Below, piece after piece: positions 9,628 to 17,653 of a stretch of DNA of 64,000 bases (position 1 is the stretch's first letter; each line of letters starts with the position of its first letter). Source of the DNA: Vibrio chagasii (lineage in GTDB: Bacteria > Pseudomonadota > Gammaproteobacteria > Enterobacterales > Vibrionaceae); NCBI GenBank assembly GCA_041879415.1, contig CP090852.1:1240001-1304000 (forward strand), written 5' to 3'. The notes under the pieces were generated by a model. The model made no database searches. It was not told the origin of the DNA and saw nothing but the letters and a program-made list of their open reading frames with translations. A program made the position numbers and the translations under genes.

Positions 9628-10134
9628 TTGGATATAAGATTGCTTAAACTGGGTACCCGATTAGTCTTAATGTTGTTTTTACTGAGCTTTGGCTTAGTGA
9701 ATTCTAACGGCTATTCGTTTCCTTCTAAGCCGTTTCAAATCGAGACTGCTCAACAGCAATCTTTCGCGCAAAAACAGTGTCAGAACGCTGCCATTGATGA
9801 CCCATCGGCCTATTTGGAGTGCGATAAAGTTCAAGTAGGCGCTTCGTCAGTAGGTGACAGCTCTAACTATCACGATACTGAATCTAGCCTTCAAGCGACC
9901 ACTTACCGACGTATATCAACTAATGAGCAAGAAAGCGCGCCCGATCTTGAGCCTGCTTACCACTTGCTGATTGACTTCTCTCCCCCTTCTTTACTGGCTT
10001 CGCTGTTAGCGACAACCCCTATGTTGGACCTCAAACAGCACTGGACCAGTATTGTCAGCTCTCCGCCTTCCCGTTTATCGGGGTGGAAAGAGGGCAACAT
10101 CCAATATTCACATTTCCGAGAACTTCTTAGCTAA
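9628..10134 (+). CDS. vemP: VemP-like secretion-monitoring arrest peptide
   Basis: This small secretory protein (168 residues from a TTG at 9628, with GAGA 8-11 bases upstream) has a signal sequence (RLVLMLFLLSFGLVNS) and a poorly structured middle. Its C-terminal segment carries HWTSIVSSPP and SGWKEGNIQ. It sits directly before secD-secF, as VemP does in Vibrio alginolyticus. There the nascent chain stalls near its C-terminus at a glutamine when export is poor (low Na+), which exposes the secD2 ribosome binding site. Here the candidate stall glutamine is Q159, with nine residues after it. No other start gives a better signal peptide. The identification rests on synteny and C-terminal pattern from memory, not an alignment. 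Confidence 0.85.
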   Translation: MDIRLLKLGTRLVLMLFLLSFGLVNSNGYSFPSKPFQIETAQQQSFAQKQCQNAAIDDPSAYLECDKVQVGASSVGDSSNYHDTESSLQATTYRRISTNEQESAPDLEPAYHLLIDFSPPSLLASLLATTPMLDLKQHWTSIVSSPPSRLSGWKEGNIQYSHFRELLS

Positions 10135-10146
10135 TCGTTTGCCCCT

Positions 10147-10192
10147 GATTGGTCGCATCAACGATCCCCTGTGTTCGTTGTTCTAGCCAATC
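10147..10192 (+). promoter_or_regulatory. Two-tier RNA hairpin in the vemP-secD gap
   Basis: GATTGG (10147-10152) pairs with CCAATC (10187-10192), and CAACGA (10159-10164) pairs with TCGTTG (10175-10180), separated by a symmetric 6/6 internal loop and a 10-base loop. It has no T-run, so it is not a terminator. It is probably part of the mRNA fold that controls secD2 translation. Confidence 0.6.
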
Positions 10193-10204
10193 CCAAAAAC
10201 AATT

Positions 10205-10266
10205 CGCGAATGTACTCTGCTGCCGTTCAATCAGTCTGGTCTGGTTGCGGTTAGCCATCGTTCGCG
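10205..10266 (+). promoter_or_regulatory. Second RNA hairpin just upstream of secD2
   Basis: CGCGAATG (10205-10212) can pair with CGTTCGCG (10259-10266): eight pairs including one G-U, closing a 46-base loop. It lies between the first hairpin and the secD ribosome binding site. Confidence 0.45.
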
Positions 10267-10301
10267 TTCACAAAACTTAGTTAAAATAAGAGATCTTGAC
10301 T

Positions 10302-12095
10302 GTGAAAAAACGCATTCCAAGAAAACAAATCAACCACTACTCGAAGTGGAAATACGTGGTACTTATTACCACCATTATCATCATGATTCTGAGCGCTTTA
10401 CCGTCTTGGTATGGCGAAGATGCTTCGGTACAAATTAACAATCGCTCTGAGCAAACCATCGACGCGACGCAGGTGACTCAATACCTAGCGAGCGAAGGCA
10501 TCCAAGCTAAATCGGCTTATCAGAAAGACAAGCGTTTAGTCGTGATCTTAGAAGATGCCGAGCAGCAAGCAAAAGCGAAAGAAGTACTGAATGAGCGTCT
10601 GCTTGATACTGCAACCGTCGCGTTAGCAATGGAGCCTGCGGCACCAAAATGGCTGACTGACATGGGTTTTGCACCGATTCAGCTAGGCCTTGACCTACGT
10701 GGTGGTGTGCAGTTCTTACTCGAAGTAGACATGGAACCGGTTTACCACGCGCAAGCTCAAGCCGTGGTGGACGAGGTCACCAGCCAAGTGCGTTATGCCC
10801 GCGGTAAAGTTGTAAACGACAAAGTGGAATTTAACTTCCGTACCGATGCGGAGTTTGAAAAGGCGCAAAAGCTGATTCGTGAAGAGTTCCCGCAATGGCT
10901 ACGTGACAGCTCAGACAAAAAGCTGACTCTAACGCAATCAGAAGAGGAACAACGCACGCTTCGCAACCTAACGGTTCAACAAAACCTACAAATCATGCGC
11001 AGCCGTATTGAAGAGCTAGGTATCACCGAAGCTTCAATTCAACGCCAAGGTGAAAGCCGTATCCGTATCGAATTGCCGGGTGTACAAGATCCTGCAGCTG
11101 CAAAAGACGTGATTGGTGCCACAGCATCATTGGCGTTCTACTCGGTTTACGACAACCCAACGCGCAACACTCAAACGCTAAAAGATACCGATGGCAACCG
11201 TGTGGTTGTAGCTCGCAAAGCAGTACTAAGTGGTGAACATATTATTGATGCACGCAGTGGCATTGGTGAAATGGGCAGCGCAGAAGTAAACATCACCCTA
11301 GATTCTGCGGGTGGTAAGAAAATGTCTGAGTTCTCTCGTCATAATATCGGTAAGCCAATGGCGACCGTGTACAGCGAGTACAGCCGTGACAGAGCCGGTA
11401 ACAGCGAGAAAACCAGTGAAGTGATCAGCGTTGCGAACATCCAATCTCAATTGGGTAGCCGCTTCAGAATTACTGGTGCAGGCAGCATGGCTGAAGCGCA
11501 AGAGCTTGCTCTGTTGCTTCGCGCAGGTTCACTAACGGCGCCTGTTACCATCATTGAAGAGCGTACCATTGGTCCATCTTTGGGCGCAGAAAACGTGACT
11601 AACGGCTTTGCTGCACTGGCGCTTGGTCTTGGTCTTACTCTTACGTTTATGGCGCTATGGTATCGCCGTCTTGGTTGGGTCGCGAATGGTGCGCTTATCG
11701 TTAACATGGTAACGCTGTTTGGTCTGATCGCATTGCTACCGGGTGCGGTATTAACACTGCCGGGAATTGCTGGCTTGGTATTAACCGTTGGTATGGCGGT
11801 GGATACTAACGTACTTATCTTCGAACGTATTCGAGACAAAATGAAAGAAGGACGCAGCTTTGCTAGCTCCATCGATCGTGGTTTCGATAGCGCGTTCTCG
11901 TCTATCTTCGATGCTAACTTCACCACCATGATTGTAGCTGTCGCTCTTTACACCATTGGTAACGGACCAATTCAAGGCTTTGCTTTGACACTGGGCTTAG
12001 GTCTTCTAACCAGTATGTTTACGGGCATTTTTGCTTCACGAGCGATCATCAATTTGGTTTGGGGGCGTGACCAACGCCACGATGTAAGGATTTAA
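10302..12095 (+). CDS. secD: Protein translocase subunit SecD (second copy)
   Basis: About 597 residues. I prefer the GTG at 10302, nine bases after AAGAG (10288-10292), over the TTG at 10296. SecD works with SecF in the inner membrane, using the ion gradient to pull proteins out of SecYEG. One N-terminal transmembrane helix is followed by the motif LGLDLRGGVQFLLEVD, a large periplasmic P1 domain, and five C-terminal helices with the conserved stretch GMAVDTNVLIFERIRDKMKE. Two bases separate it from secF. The upstream vemP makes this the salt-regulated SecDF2-type copy rather than the yajC-linked one. Confidence 0.95.
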   Translation: MKKRIPRKQINHYSKWKYVVLITTIIIMILSALPSWYGEDASVQINNRSEQTIDATQVTQYLASEGIQAKSAYQKDKRLVVILEDAEQQAKAKEVLNERLLDTATVALAMEPAAPKWLTDMGFAPIQLGLDLRGGVQFLLEVDMEPVYHAQAQAVVDEVTSQVRYARGKVVNDKVEFNFRTDAEFEKAQKLIREEFPQWLRDSSDKKLTLTQSEEEQRTLRNLTVQQNLQIMRSRIEELGITEASIQRQGESRIRIELPGVQDPAAAKDVIGATASLAFYSVYDNPTRNTQTLKDTDGNRVVVARKAVLSGEHIIDARSGIGEMGSAEVNITLDSAGGKKMSEFSRHNIGKPMATVYSEYSRDRAGNSEKTSEVISVANIQSQLGSRFRITGAGSMAEAQELALLLRAGSLTAPVTIIEERTIGPSLGAENVTNGFAALALGLGLTLTFMALWYRRLGWVANGALIVNMVTLFGLIALLPGAVLTLPGIAGLVLTVGMAVDTNVLIFERIRDKMKEGRSFASSIDRGFDSAFSSIFDANFTTMIVAVALYTIGNGPIQGFALTLGLGLLTSMFTGIFASRAIINLVWGRDQRHDVRI

Positions 12096-12097
12096 GC

Positions 12098-13039
12098 ATG
12101 AGTACTTCAACAAAAATGACAATTTCAGAACGCTATTTTTCAAATAGTAATATGACTCTCCTTCGTAAGGTGATGTCGGTAATCTCTATTGTGTTGTTCA
12201 TGAGCTCAGTAATGCTGGTGGCCGTGAAAGGGTTTAACTGGGGCTTGGACTTTACAGGCGGTGTGGTTGCTGAGGTTCAACTTTCTGATCAAGTGACCAA
12301 AGACGCGCTGAAAACACAGCTTGATGCCGCTTTCCAACAAGACGTGCAAGTGGTTGGCATGGCAGAGCAAGACCGCTGGACTATTCGCTACAGCCAACTG
12401 ACAGACGCACCGCAAACCAACTTAGTTGATGCCTTGGCATCGGTGAGTGACCAAGTAAAAGTACTGAACAGCAGTGTGGTTGGCCCTCAAGTGGGTCAAG
12501 ACATGGTTGACCAAGGTGGCTTAGCGGTATTGGTGTGTTTCTTAATGATCATGCTTTACCTAAGTGTACGATTTGAATGGCGTTTAGCTCTAGGTGCTCT
12601 GGCTGCGATCATTTACGACGTGACGATTATCTTCGGCTTATTCGCCTTGACTCAGTTTGAGTTCAACCTAACGGTGCTAGCGGCGGTATTAGCGATTTTA
12701 GGTTACTCACTGAATGACTCAATCATCATTGCTGACCGTGTCCGTGAGATGCTACGTGGCAACCCTAACGGTGATACTGATAACCTGCTTAACGAATCAG
12801 TCAAAGCGACGTTCTCTCGTACCATGGTGACTTCAGGTACGACTTTGTTAACGGTATCTGCGCTTTGGTTGCTTGGTGGCGCAGCGCTACAAGGTTTTGC
12901 GATTGCATTGGTTGTCGGTATTGCGAGTGGTACATGGTCTTCAATCTCGGTCGGTATCACCCTTCCGAAATTACTTGGCCTACAGCCTTGTCACTATCAA
13001 GTGAAACCGCCGGTAGAAGTTGAGGGTGAGTACCCTTAA
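12098..13039 (+). CDS. secF: Protein translocase subunit SecF (second copy)
   Basis: This 313-residue partner of SecD has an N-terminal helix, then the motif NWGLDFTGGVVAEVQ, a short periplasmic domain, and five C-terminal helices containing GYSLNDSIIIADRVRE. It is translationally coupled to secD (2-bp gap). A strong terminator follows at 13086. In marine vibrios SecDF2 is thought to be used when Na+ is low; this copy would share that role. Confidence 0.95.
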   Translation: MSTSTKMTISERYFSNSNMTLLRKVMSVISIVLFMSSVMLVAVKGFNWGLDFTGGVVAEVQLSDQVTKDALKTQLDAAFQQDVQVVGMAEQDRWTIRYSQLTDAPQTNLVDALASVSDQVKVLNSSVVGPQVGQDMVDQGGLAVLVCFLMIMLYLSVRFEWRLALGALAAIIYDVTIIFGLFALTQFEFNLTVLAAVLAILGYSLNDSIIIADRVREMLRGNPNGDTDNLLNESVKATFSRTMVTSGTTLLTVSALWLLGGAALQGFAIALVVGIASGTWSSISVGITLPKLLGLQPCHYQVKPPVEVEGEYP

Positions 13040-13085
13040 GTTATCTATTTTGATAATGCTGCAACTCAGTAAGTGAGTTTACTTT

Positions 13086-13122
13086 AGCCCTTCGTTTTTA
13101 ACCGAACGAAGGGCTTTATTTT
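13086..13122 (+). terminator. Terminator after secF
   Basis: An 11-bp perfect stem, AGCCCTTCGTT paired with AACGAAGGGCT, is followed by TTATTTTATTT on the plus strand. Confidence 0.88.
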
Positions 13123-13241
13123 ATTTAAGAGTCAATTAGTTAGAGAAAAGAGAGCCTATTTCAAAAAACGACGGGTTGAGCAGGCAAGCACTAATGATAT
13201 GAAGTATGTTTATATGACGTTAGTAGAAATGAGGCAAGGGA

Positions 13242-14108
13242 ATGGAATATCGACATCAATGTCACGTAGGCGACCACGGTGATGCACTGAAGCACCCTGT
13301 ATTAAGTGCTCTGGTTCAGTCATTAATGCAGCAGCATTCGCGCCTCAATGTTATCGACACTCACTCAGGTACAGGGTGTTACGACCTAACCACTGCGCCA
13401 AGTAATCACGCTGGCGAGTTTGCAGAAGGGGTTGGGTACCTTTGGCGAAACAAGGCCTACCTTCCTGAGTCATTCGCATCTTTTATGTCGGTGTTGGAAT
13501 ACTACAATCCGAATCAACTTATTACGCTGTATCCCGGATCGGCGGCGATTACCTATCAACAAGGTCGTAGCCAAGATAGTTTCTATTTCTCCGATATTCA
13601 GCAAGATGAAGCCGACTTACTGCAAACCAATATTGAGAAGTTACAACGAGATCTGGATGTCTCTAGCAAGCTGACCATTACTGCGGGCGACGGGCTTAAA
13701 GCACTGCCTGACGATGTTGCGAAACACGATAGCCAGCACCTGATTGTGATCGACCCACCTTACGAAACGGATTCCGAATATCTCGCGGTGATTGATGCTT
13801 TGGTTAAGGCCTATCAACAGTCAGAGAGAGTCTCTGCGTTAATTTGGTATCCGTTATACACGGATGATCGAAGCTCTCTAATATTGGACCACTGTGTGAC
13901 AGCGGTGACAGATGGCTTGTTGCCAAGTCCGATAAAGTCGGAATTACGACTGCGCGATCCTAAAGGGGATGACCGCCTTATTGGTAGTGGCTTGCTGTTA
14001 TTTAACCCACCACAAGGCATTGCAGGGACGGTTGCTGACACGCTCGATTATTTGCATAGTCAGCTTGCAACCAATGGTGAAGGCTACTGGCAAATGAAAA
14101 GCCTATAA
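13242..14108 (+). CDS. rlmJ: 23S rRNA (adenine(2030)-N6)-methyltransferase RlmJ-like
   Basis: A 288-residue SAM-dependent methyltransferase of the RlmJ/DUF519 family, near the E. coli length of about 280. The N-terminus MEYRHQCHVGDHGDALKHPV matches the family opening. The SAM loop region VIDTHSGTGCYDL and the N6-adenine catalytic motif DPPYE (about residues 172-176) are both present. It would methylate A2030 of 23S rRNA. It appears monocistronic; an AAGGGA ribosome binding site precedes the ATG. Whether this is the only rlmJ in the genome or a second copy cannot be told from here. Confidence 0.85.
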   Translation: MEYRHQCHVGDHGDALKHPVLSALVQSLMQQHSRLNVIDTHSGTGCYDLTTAPSNHAGEFAEGVGYLWRNKAYLPESFASFMSVLEYYNPNQLITLYPGSAAITYQQGRSQDSFYFSDIQQDEADLLQTNIEKLQRDLDVSSKLTITAGDGLKALPDDVAKHDSQHLIVIDPPYETDSEYLAVIDALVKAYQQSERVSALIWYPLYTDDRSSLILDHCVTAVTDGLLPSPIKSELRLRDPKGDDRLIGSGLLLFNPPQGIAGTVADTLDYLHSQLATNGEGYWQMKSL

Positions 14109-14405
14109 ATCTGATTGGTATGGGCTTTCTGATGAATTAGTAGACACACTTCACTAAATCACTGTTATTTATGTGGTTTAAATTGACCAAACGCTAACTT
14201 TTATCGATTGATTAATTGCCGTGAATCATTTAAAAATGGAATATCAATGCGCGCAAGTGCATAATGGCTCATAAGTTAAATAATTAGCCCAAATTAATAT
14301 CAGATTGTGGTTTACCCCCTAAACTGCATTAGGCTCGCACTAGTCACGCGAGCCTTTCTTTTGCTTGTTGTAAAACTTAGGGCAACACTGTCATGTCAAA
14401 ATCCA
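14109..14405. other. Non-coding gap containing a plus-strand terminator
   Basis: A 297-bp AT-rich interval between convergent rlmJ and the Old Yellow Enzyme gene. I see no open frame. It ends with a terminator at 14331 that points to the plus strand, 220 bp beyond the rlmJ stop. A TTGACC hexamer near 14184 could be a -35 element of a small RNA, but I find no good -10 element. Confidence 0.4.
14331..14362 (+). terminator. Terminator distal to rlmJ or of a small RNA
   Basis: AGGCTCGC (14331-14338) pairs with GCGAGCCT (14348-14355), followed by TTCTTTT on the plus strand. The minus orientation has no T-run, so it does not serve the neighbouring minus-strand gene. Confidence 0.75.
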
Positions 14406-15494
14406 CTACAACGCAGGATAATCGGTGTAGCCTTTTTCGTTACCGCCGAAGAGGGTAGTCCCATCAAGTTCTGATAGTTCGCTGCCGTTTCGTAAGCGTG
14501 ACACGAGATCTGGGTTAGCCACGAATGGGCGACCAAATGCGACGAGATCCGCGTAGCCTTTGCTTAGCACTTCTTCGGCGCGTTGTGGTGTGTAGCTGCC
14601 AGCGACGATGATGGTGTTAGAGAACAACTCTCTTAGTTCGACTCGGAAGCTTTCAGGGATAACCGGTGCATCATCCCAGTCGGCTTCTGATAAGTGCAGA
14701 TAAGCGATATCACGAGCTTGCATTGCTTTCGAAGCCTCCAAAATTGTTGGCACTATGTCTGGGCAGTTCATGTCTTTGAAGGTGATGAATGGCGCCAAAC
14801 GCACGCCAACTTTATCGGCACCTATCTCTGTAATCACAGCATCAACCACTTCAATCAGGAAGCGAAGTCTGTTCTCACGGCTTCCACCGTAGTTGTCGTT
14901 GCGCTTGTTTGAGTTGGTTCTTAGGAACTGGTCAATCAGGTAGCCATTGCCACCGTGGATTTCCACTCCATTAAAGCCTGCCTTGATGGCTTTCTTTGCT
15001 GCGTTCGCAAAATCTTGAACCACTCGATCGATGTCTGCTTGGGTCATCTCTCTTGGTTGGATGCAATCGACCATGTTGCCGTTGCCATTCTCATCAGAAA
15101 TCCACACCTGAGTTTCTATCGGAGCCAAAGCTGACGGTGCTATCGGCAGTTCGCCTTTTTGAAAGGTAGGGTGAGACACGCGGCCGACATGCCAGAGCTG
15201 ACAGAATATCGCTGCGCCTTGTTCTTTGGCTGCTTTGGTTACTGACTTCCAACCTTCAATTTGTGCATCGGTGTAAACGCCGGGAGTGAATGAGTAGCCT
15301 TGAGAATCATCGGATATCTGTGTCGCTTCAGTGATGATTAACCCCGCACTGGCGCGCTGCTGGTAGTAGGTCGCCATCATATCGTTTGGCACGTTTCCTG
15401 GTTGGCTAGTACGAGCGCGAGTCATAGGTGCCATAACGACACGGTTTTGCAGTGCTAGACCTTTGAGTGCTGATGTTTCGAATAATTTGTTCAT
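14406..15494 (-). CDS. Alkene reductase, Old Yellow Enzyme family (NemA-like)
   Basis: A 362-residue FMN-dependent enzyme reducing activated C=C bonds (N-ethylmaleimide, enones, nitro-esters) with NAD(P)H. Visible family signs are the opening LFETSALKGLALQNRVVMAPMTR, the substrate-binding pair in EIHGGNGYLIDQFLR (His and Asn near 181 and 184), and the FMN-phosphate loop VAFGRPFVANPDL near the end. It is the last gene of a minus-strand group with the MFS exporter and SDR, divergent from a LysR gene. This suggests an inducible response to electrophiles or quinones. Confidence 0.9.
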   Translation of the reverse strand: MNKLFETSALKGLALQNRVVMAPMTRARTSQPGNVPNDMMATYYQQRASAGLIITEATQISDDSQGYSFTPGVYTDAQIEGWKSVTKAAKEQGAAIFCQLWHVGRVSHPTFQKGELPIAPSALAPIETQVWISDENGNGNMVDCIQPREMTQADIDRVVQDFANAAKKAIKAGFNGVEIHGGNGYLIDQFLRTNSNKRNDNYGGSRENRLRFLIEVVDAVITEIGADKVGVRLAPFITFKDMNCPDIVPTILEASKAMQARDIAYLHLSEADWDDAPVIPESFRVELRELFSNTIIVAGSYTPQRAEEVLSKGYADLVAFGRPFVANPDLVSRLRNGSELSELDGTTLFGGNEKGYTDYPAL

Positions 15495-15566
15495 GGTATC
15501 TACCTTGTTTTAATTCAATGTTTTTAATTCAATGTTTTTAGTTTTGTATTCGGGTTATAGAGCGGA

Positions 15567-16760
15567 TTACTTGCTTTCCGCTGGGCTGAAAATCGAGTTG
15601 CTCTGAGGCTTATCAGCTCGGTTGGCTTTGACGATAAGTAGCAAGCCAATTACAGGAACAACAACGGCTGCGAATGGAATCATGCCTGCGCCTAGCTGGC
15701 TGTCGAGTACCATGCCACCAAGGAATCCACCGAAGGCATTCGCTAGGTTAAAGGCTGAAATGTTGGCTGTAGCAGCAAGTTCTTGTCCTTCGCCACCGTG
15801 GTTCATTACTCGAAGTTGCATGGCAGGAACGTTCGCAAATGATGCAATACCAAAGACAAATGCAGCTGCAACGAATAGGATTTTGTTGTCTACCACTAGG
15901 CCTACCACAACCAGTGAAGCGATCATCGCGATTGCCCAAAACATGGAAGCTTTGCCTAAATCTTTATCGGAAGAGCGGCCACCCAATGTGTTACCTATGA
16001 TTAAGCCCACACCGACAATGACTAAGATCCAAGTGACTGAGTCTTGACCGTAGCCCGTGATGTGCATGGCAATAGGCGCAAGGTAGCCGTAAAGCGTCAT
16101 AAACCCAGACCAAGCAAAAGCGGTGATCGCCAAGCTGATAAGAAGCATTGGATTTCTAAATGCCATTAGTTGAGTTTTGATGTCTTTCGCTTCGCTATGA
16201 CCGCTTGATTTGATTGACGTTAGGATAGAAATCATTGCGATGGTGCCAAGTGCAGCCACGGTAAAGAAGGTGGTGTGCCAGCCGAACTGTAAGCTAATCC
16301 ATGTACCAGCGGGAACGCCAAGAACGTTAGCCAGTGTTAAGCCTGCGAACATTTGACCAACCGCGCGGCCTGCCATTTTTTCCGACACTAGGTTGGTCGC
16401 AACAACCGCACCTATGCCATAGAAAGGCCCTTGAACTAAGCCTGCAATCACACGGCTAGCGAGCAGCAATGAGTAGTTAGGCGCTAGGGCTGACAAGACA
16501 TTACCAATAATGAATAGCGCCATTAATCCAATCAGCACCATCTTCTTATTAAAGCGAGCAAGATAGATGGTTAAGATTGGCCCGCCGATAACGATAGCTA
16601 ACGCATAAGCGCTGATTAGATAACCTGCTTGGCCTTCGGTGATCGAAAGGGATGTGGCAATTTGTGGAAGGATACCTGCGATAACAAACTCAGCGGTGCC
16701 GATTGCAAATGCTGCGAGTGTCAGTATCCAAACTTGGAATGGGATCTGTTCTTTTTTCAT
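15567..16760 (-). CDS. MFS efflux transporter, DHA1/AraJ-like
   Basis: A 397-residue, 12-helix major facilitator. The start at 16760 (MKKEQIPF) is preferred over an upstream ATG because an AGG sits nine bases before it and the first helix begins immediately. EFVIAGILPQIA in helix 1 and RVIAGLVQGPFYG near helix 4 mark the DHA1 family of drug or sugar/nucleoside exporters (AraJ, NepI, YdhP group). It lies 72 bp upstream of the alkene reductase and 85 bp downstream of the SDR gene on the same strand, presumably under control of the divergent LysR protein. Confidence 0.88.
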   Translation of the reverse strand: MKKEQIPFQVWILTLAAFAIGTAEFVIAGILPQIATSLSITEGQAGYLISAYALAIVIGGPILTIYLARFNKKMVLIGLMALFIIGNVLSALAPNYSLLLASRVIAGLVQGPFYGIGAVVATNLVSEKMAGRAVGQMFAGLTLANVLGVPAGTWISLQFGWHTTFFTVAALGTIAMISILTSIKSSGHSEAKDIKTQLMAFRNPMLLISLAITAFAWSGFMTLYGYLAPIAMHITGYGQDSVTWILVIVGVGLIIGNTLGGRSSDKDLGKASMFWAIAMIASLVVVGLVVDNKILFVAAAFVFGIASFANVPAMQLRVMNHGGEGQELAATANISAFNLANAFGGFLGGMVLDSQLGAGMIPFAAVVVPVIGLLLIVKANRADKPQSNSIFSPAESK

Positions 16761-16845
16761 GATGATATGCCTATGTAAATTCTGGTTTGTTAGGACGCTT
16801 AGGTACACGTTCTAACGGTTGTTCTTTATCTCTTTGCGAGGTGTT

Positions 16846-17529
16846 TTAGCCGAGTAGCGCACCGCCATCGATGTCGATAATTGAGCCGGTCACATATGGG
16901 TTATTAATCGCGAACAGGTAGCCCATGGCGGCCTCTGAAGCATCACCGACTTTGCCAACAGGCAAGTTCTTCTTGGCGTTGTCGTACATGGCGCTACGAG
17001 ATGAGTCGTCCATATTCTTGTAGGCTTCGGTCATGGTTAAGCCTGGGCTGACGGCGTTCACTCGAATAGGAGCGAGTTCTTTTGCAAGCACTTTAGTCAC
17101 GCTCTCTAGTGCGGCGTTGATGGCGGTTTTTACGTAAGTGCCTGAGACTACTTTACGTGACAACATGCCTGTGGTGAGCGTGATAGAACCCTTGGGTTTG
17201 ATGTAACGCATCGCATGCTTGGCGACGTTTAGGCTGCCCCAAAATTTGGTATCAAATGCCGTTTTTGCGTCTTCAAGAGCAACGTCGGTCACCTTTCCTG
17301 CGGGAGCAGATGAGCCAGCCGTGACCACCAAATGATCGAAGGGACCAATCGATTCGAAGTACTCGCAAATCGACTTTTCATTGCTGATATCAACGCCTGT
17401 ATGTCGGCTCGCAATGTGTACTGTGTTGTCTTCGTTTCTCAATTGCATAGCTAATGCTTTACCGATGCCAGACGTGCCACCAATGATGACGAAAGTGCTT
17501 TTTTCTTGGTTCGTTACTACGTTGTTCAT
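16846..17529 (-). CDS. Atypical short-chain dehydrogenase lacking the catalytic Tyr/Lys
   Basis: A 227-residue Rossmann-fold protein with an intact nucleotide motif GGTSGIGKA near residues 18-26 and the SDR landmarks NAVSPG and DIDGGALL. The usual YxxxK is not present: aligning on AALES puts Lys where Tyr should be and Asn where Lys should be (KTAINAALES). From memory this matches the Lin1944-like SDR subgroup, whose members lack the active-site residues. It may bind NAD(P) as a sensor or act by another chemistry. It is first gene of the group divergent from LysR. Confidence 0.8.
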   Translation of the reverse strand: MNNVVTNQEKSTFVIIGGTSGIGKALAMQLRNEDNTVHIASRHTGVDISNEKSICEYFESIGPFDHLVVTAGSSAPAGKVTDVALEDAKTAFDTKFWGSLNVAKHAMRYIKPKGSITLTTGMLSRKVVSGTYVKTAINAALESVTKVLAKELAPIRVNAVSPGLTMTEAYKNMDDSSRSAMYDNAKKNLPVGKVGDASEAAMGYLFAINNPYVTGSIIDIDGGALLG

Positions 17530-17653
17530 GTTCTGAATTCCTGCGTGTTCTGCTGATGGTTGCCATTATATTTATTCGATTAATTTTGATAATTGGCTAA
17601 AATGTGAATTCATTATTCGGCTTATATGAACAGTGTGGCGAGGAAGAAGTAGC
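17530..17653. promoter_or_regulatory. Divergent promoter region between SDR and LysR genes
   Basis: A 124-bp AT-rich interval. TTCAT, 12 bases, ATGAA (about 17609-17630) is an interrupted palindrome of LysR-operator size. It is only a candidate for autoregulation and control of the SDR-MFS-OYE group. Confidence 0.4.

Noticed and set aside
11447..11929. 160-codon minus-strand open frame inside secD
   Set aside because: It is antisense to conserved SecD membrane helices and has no ribosome binding site or family pattern.
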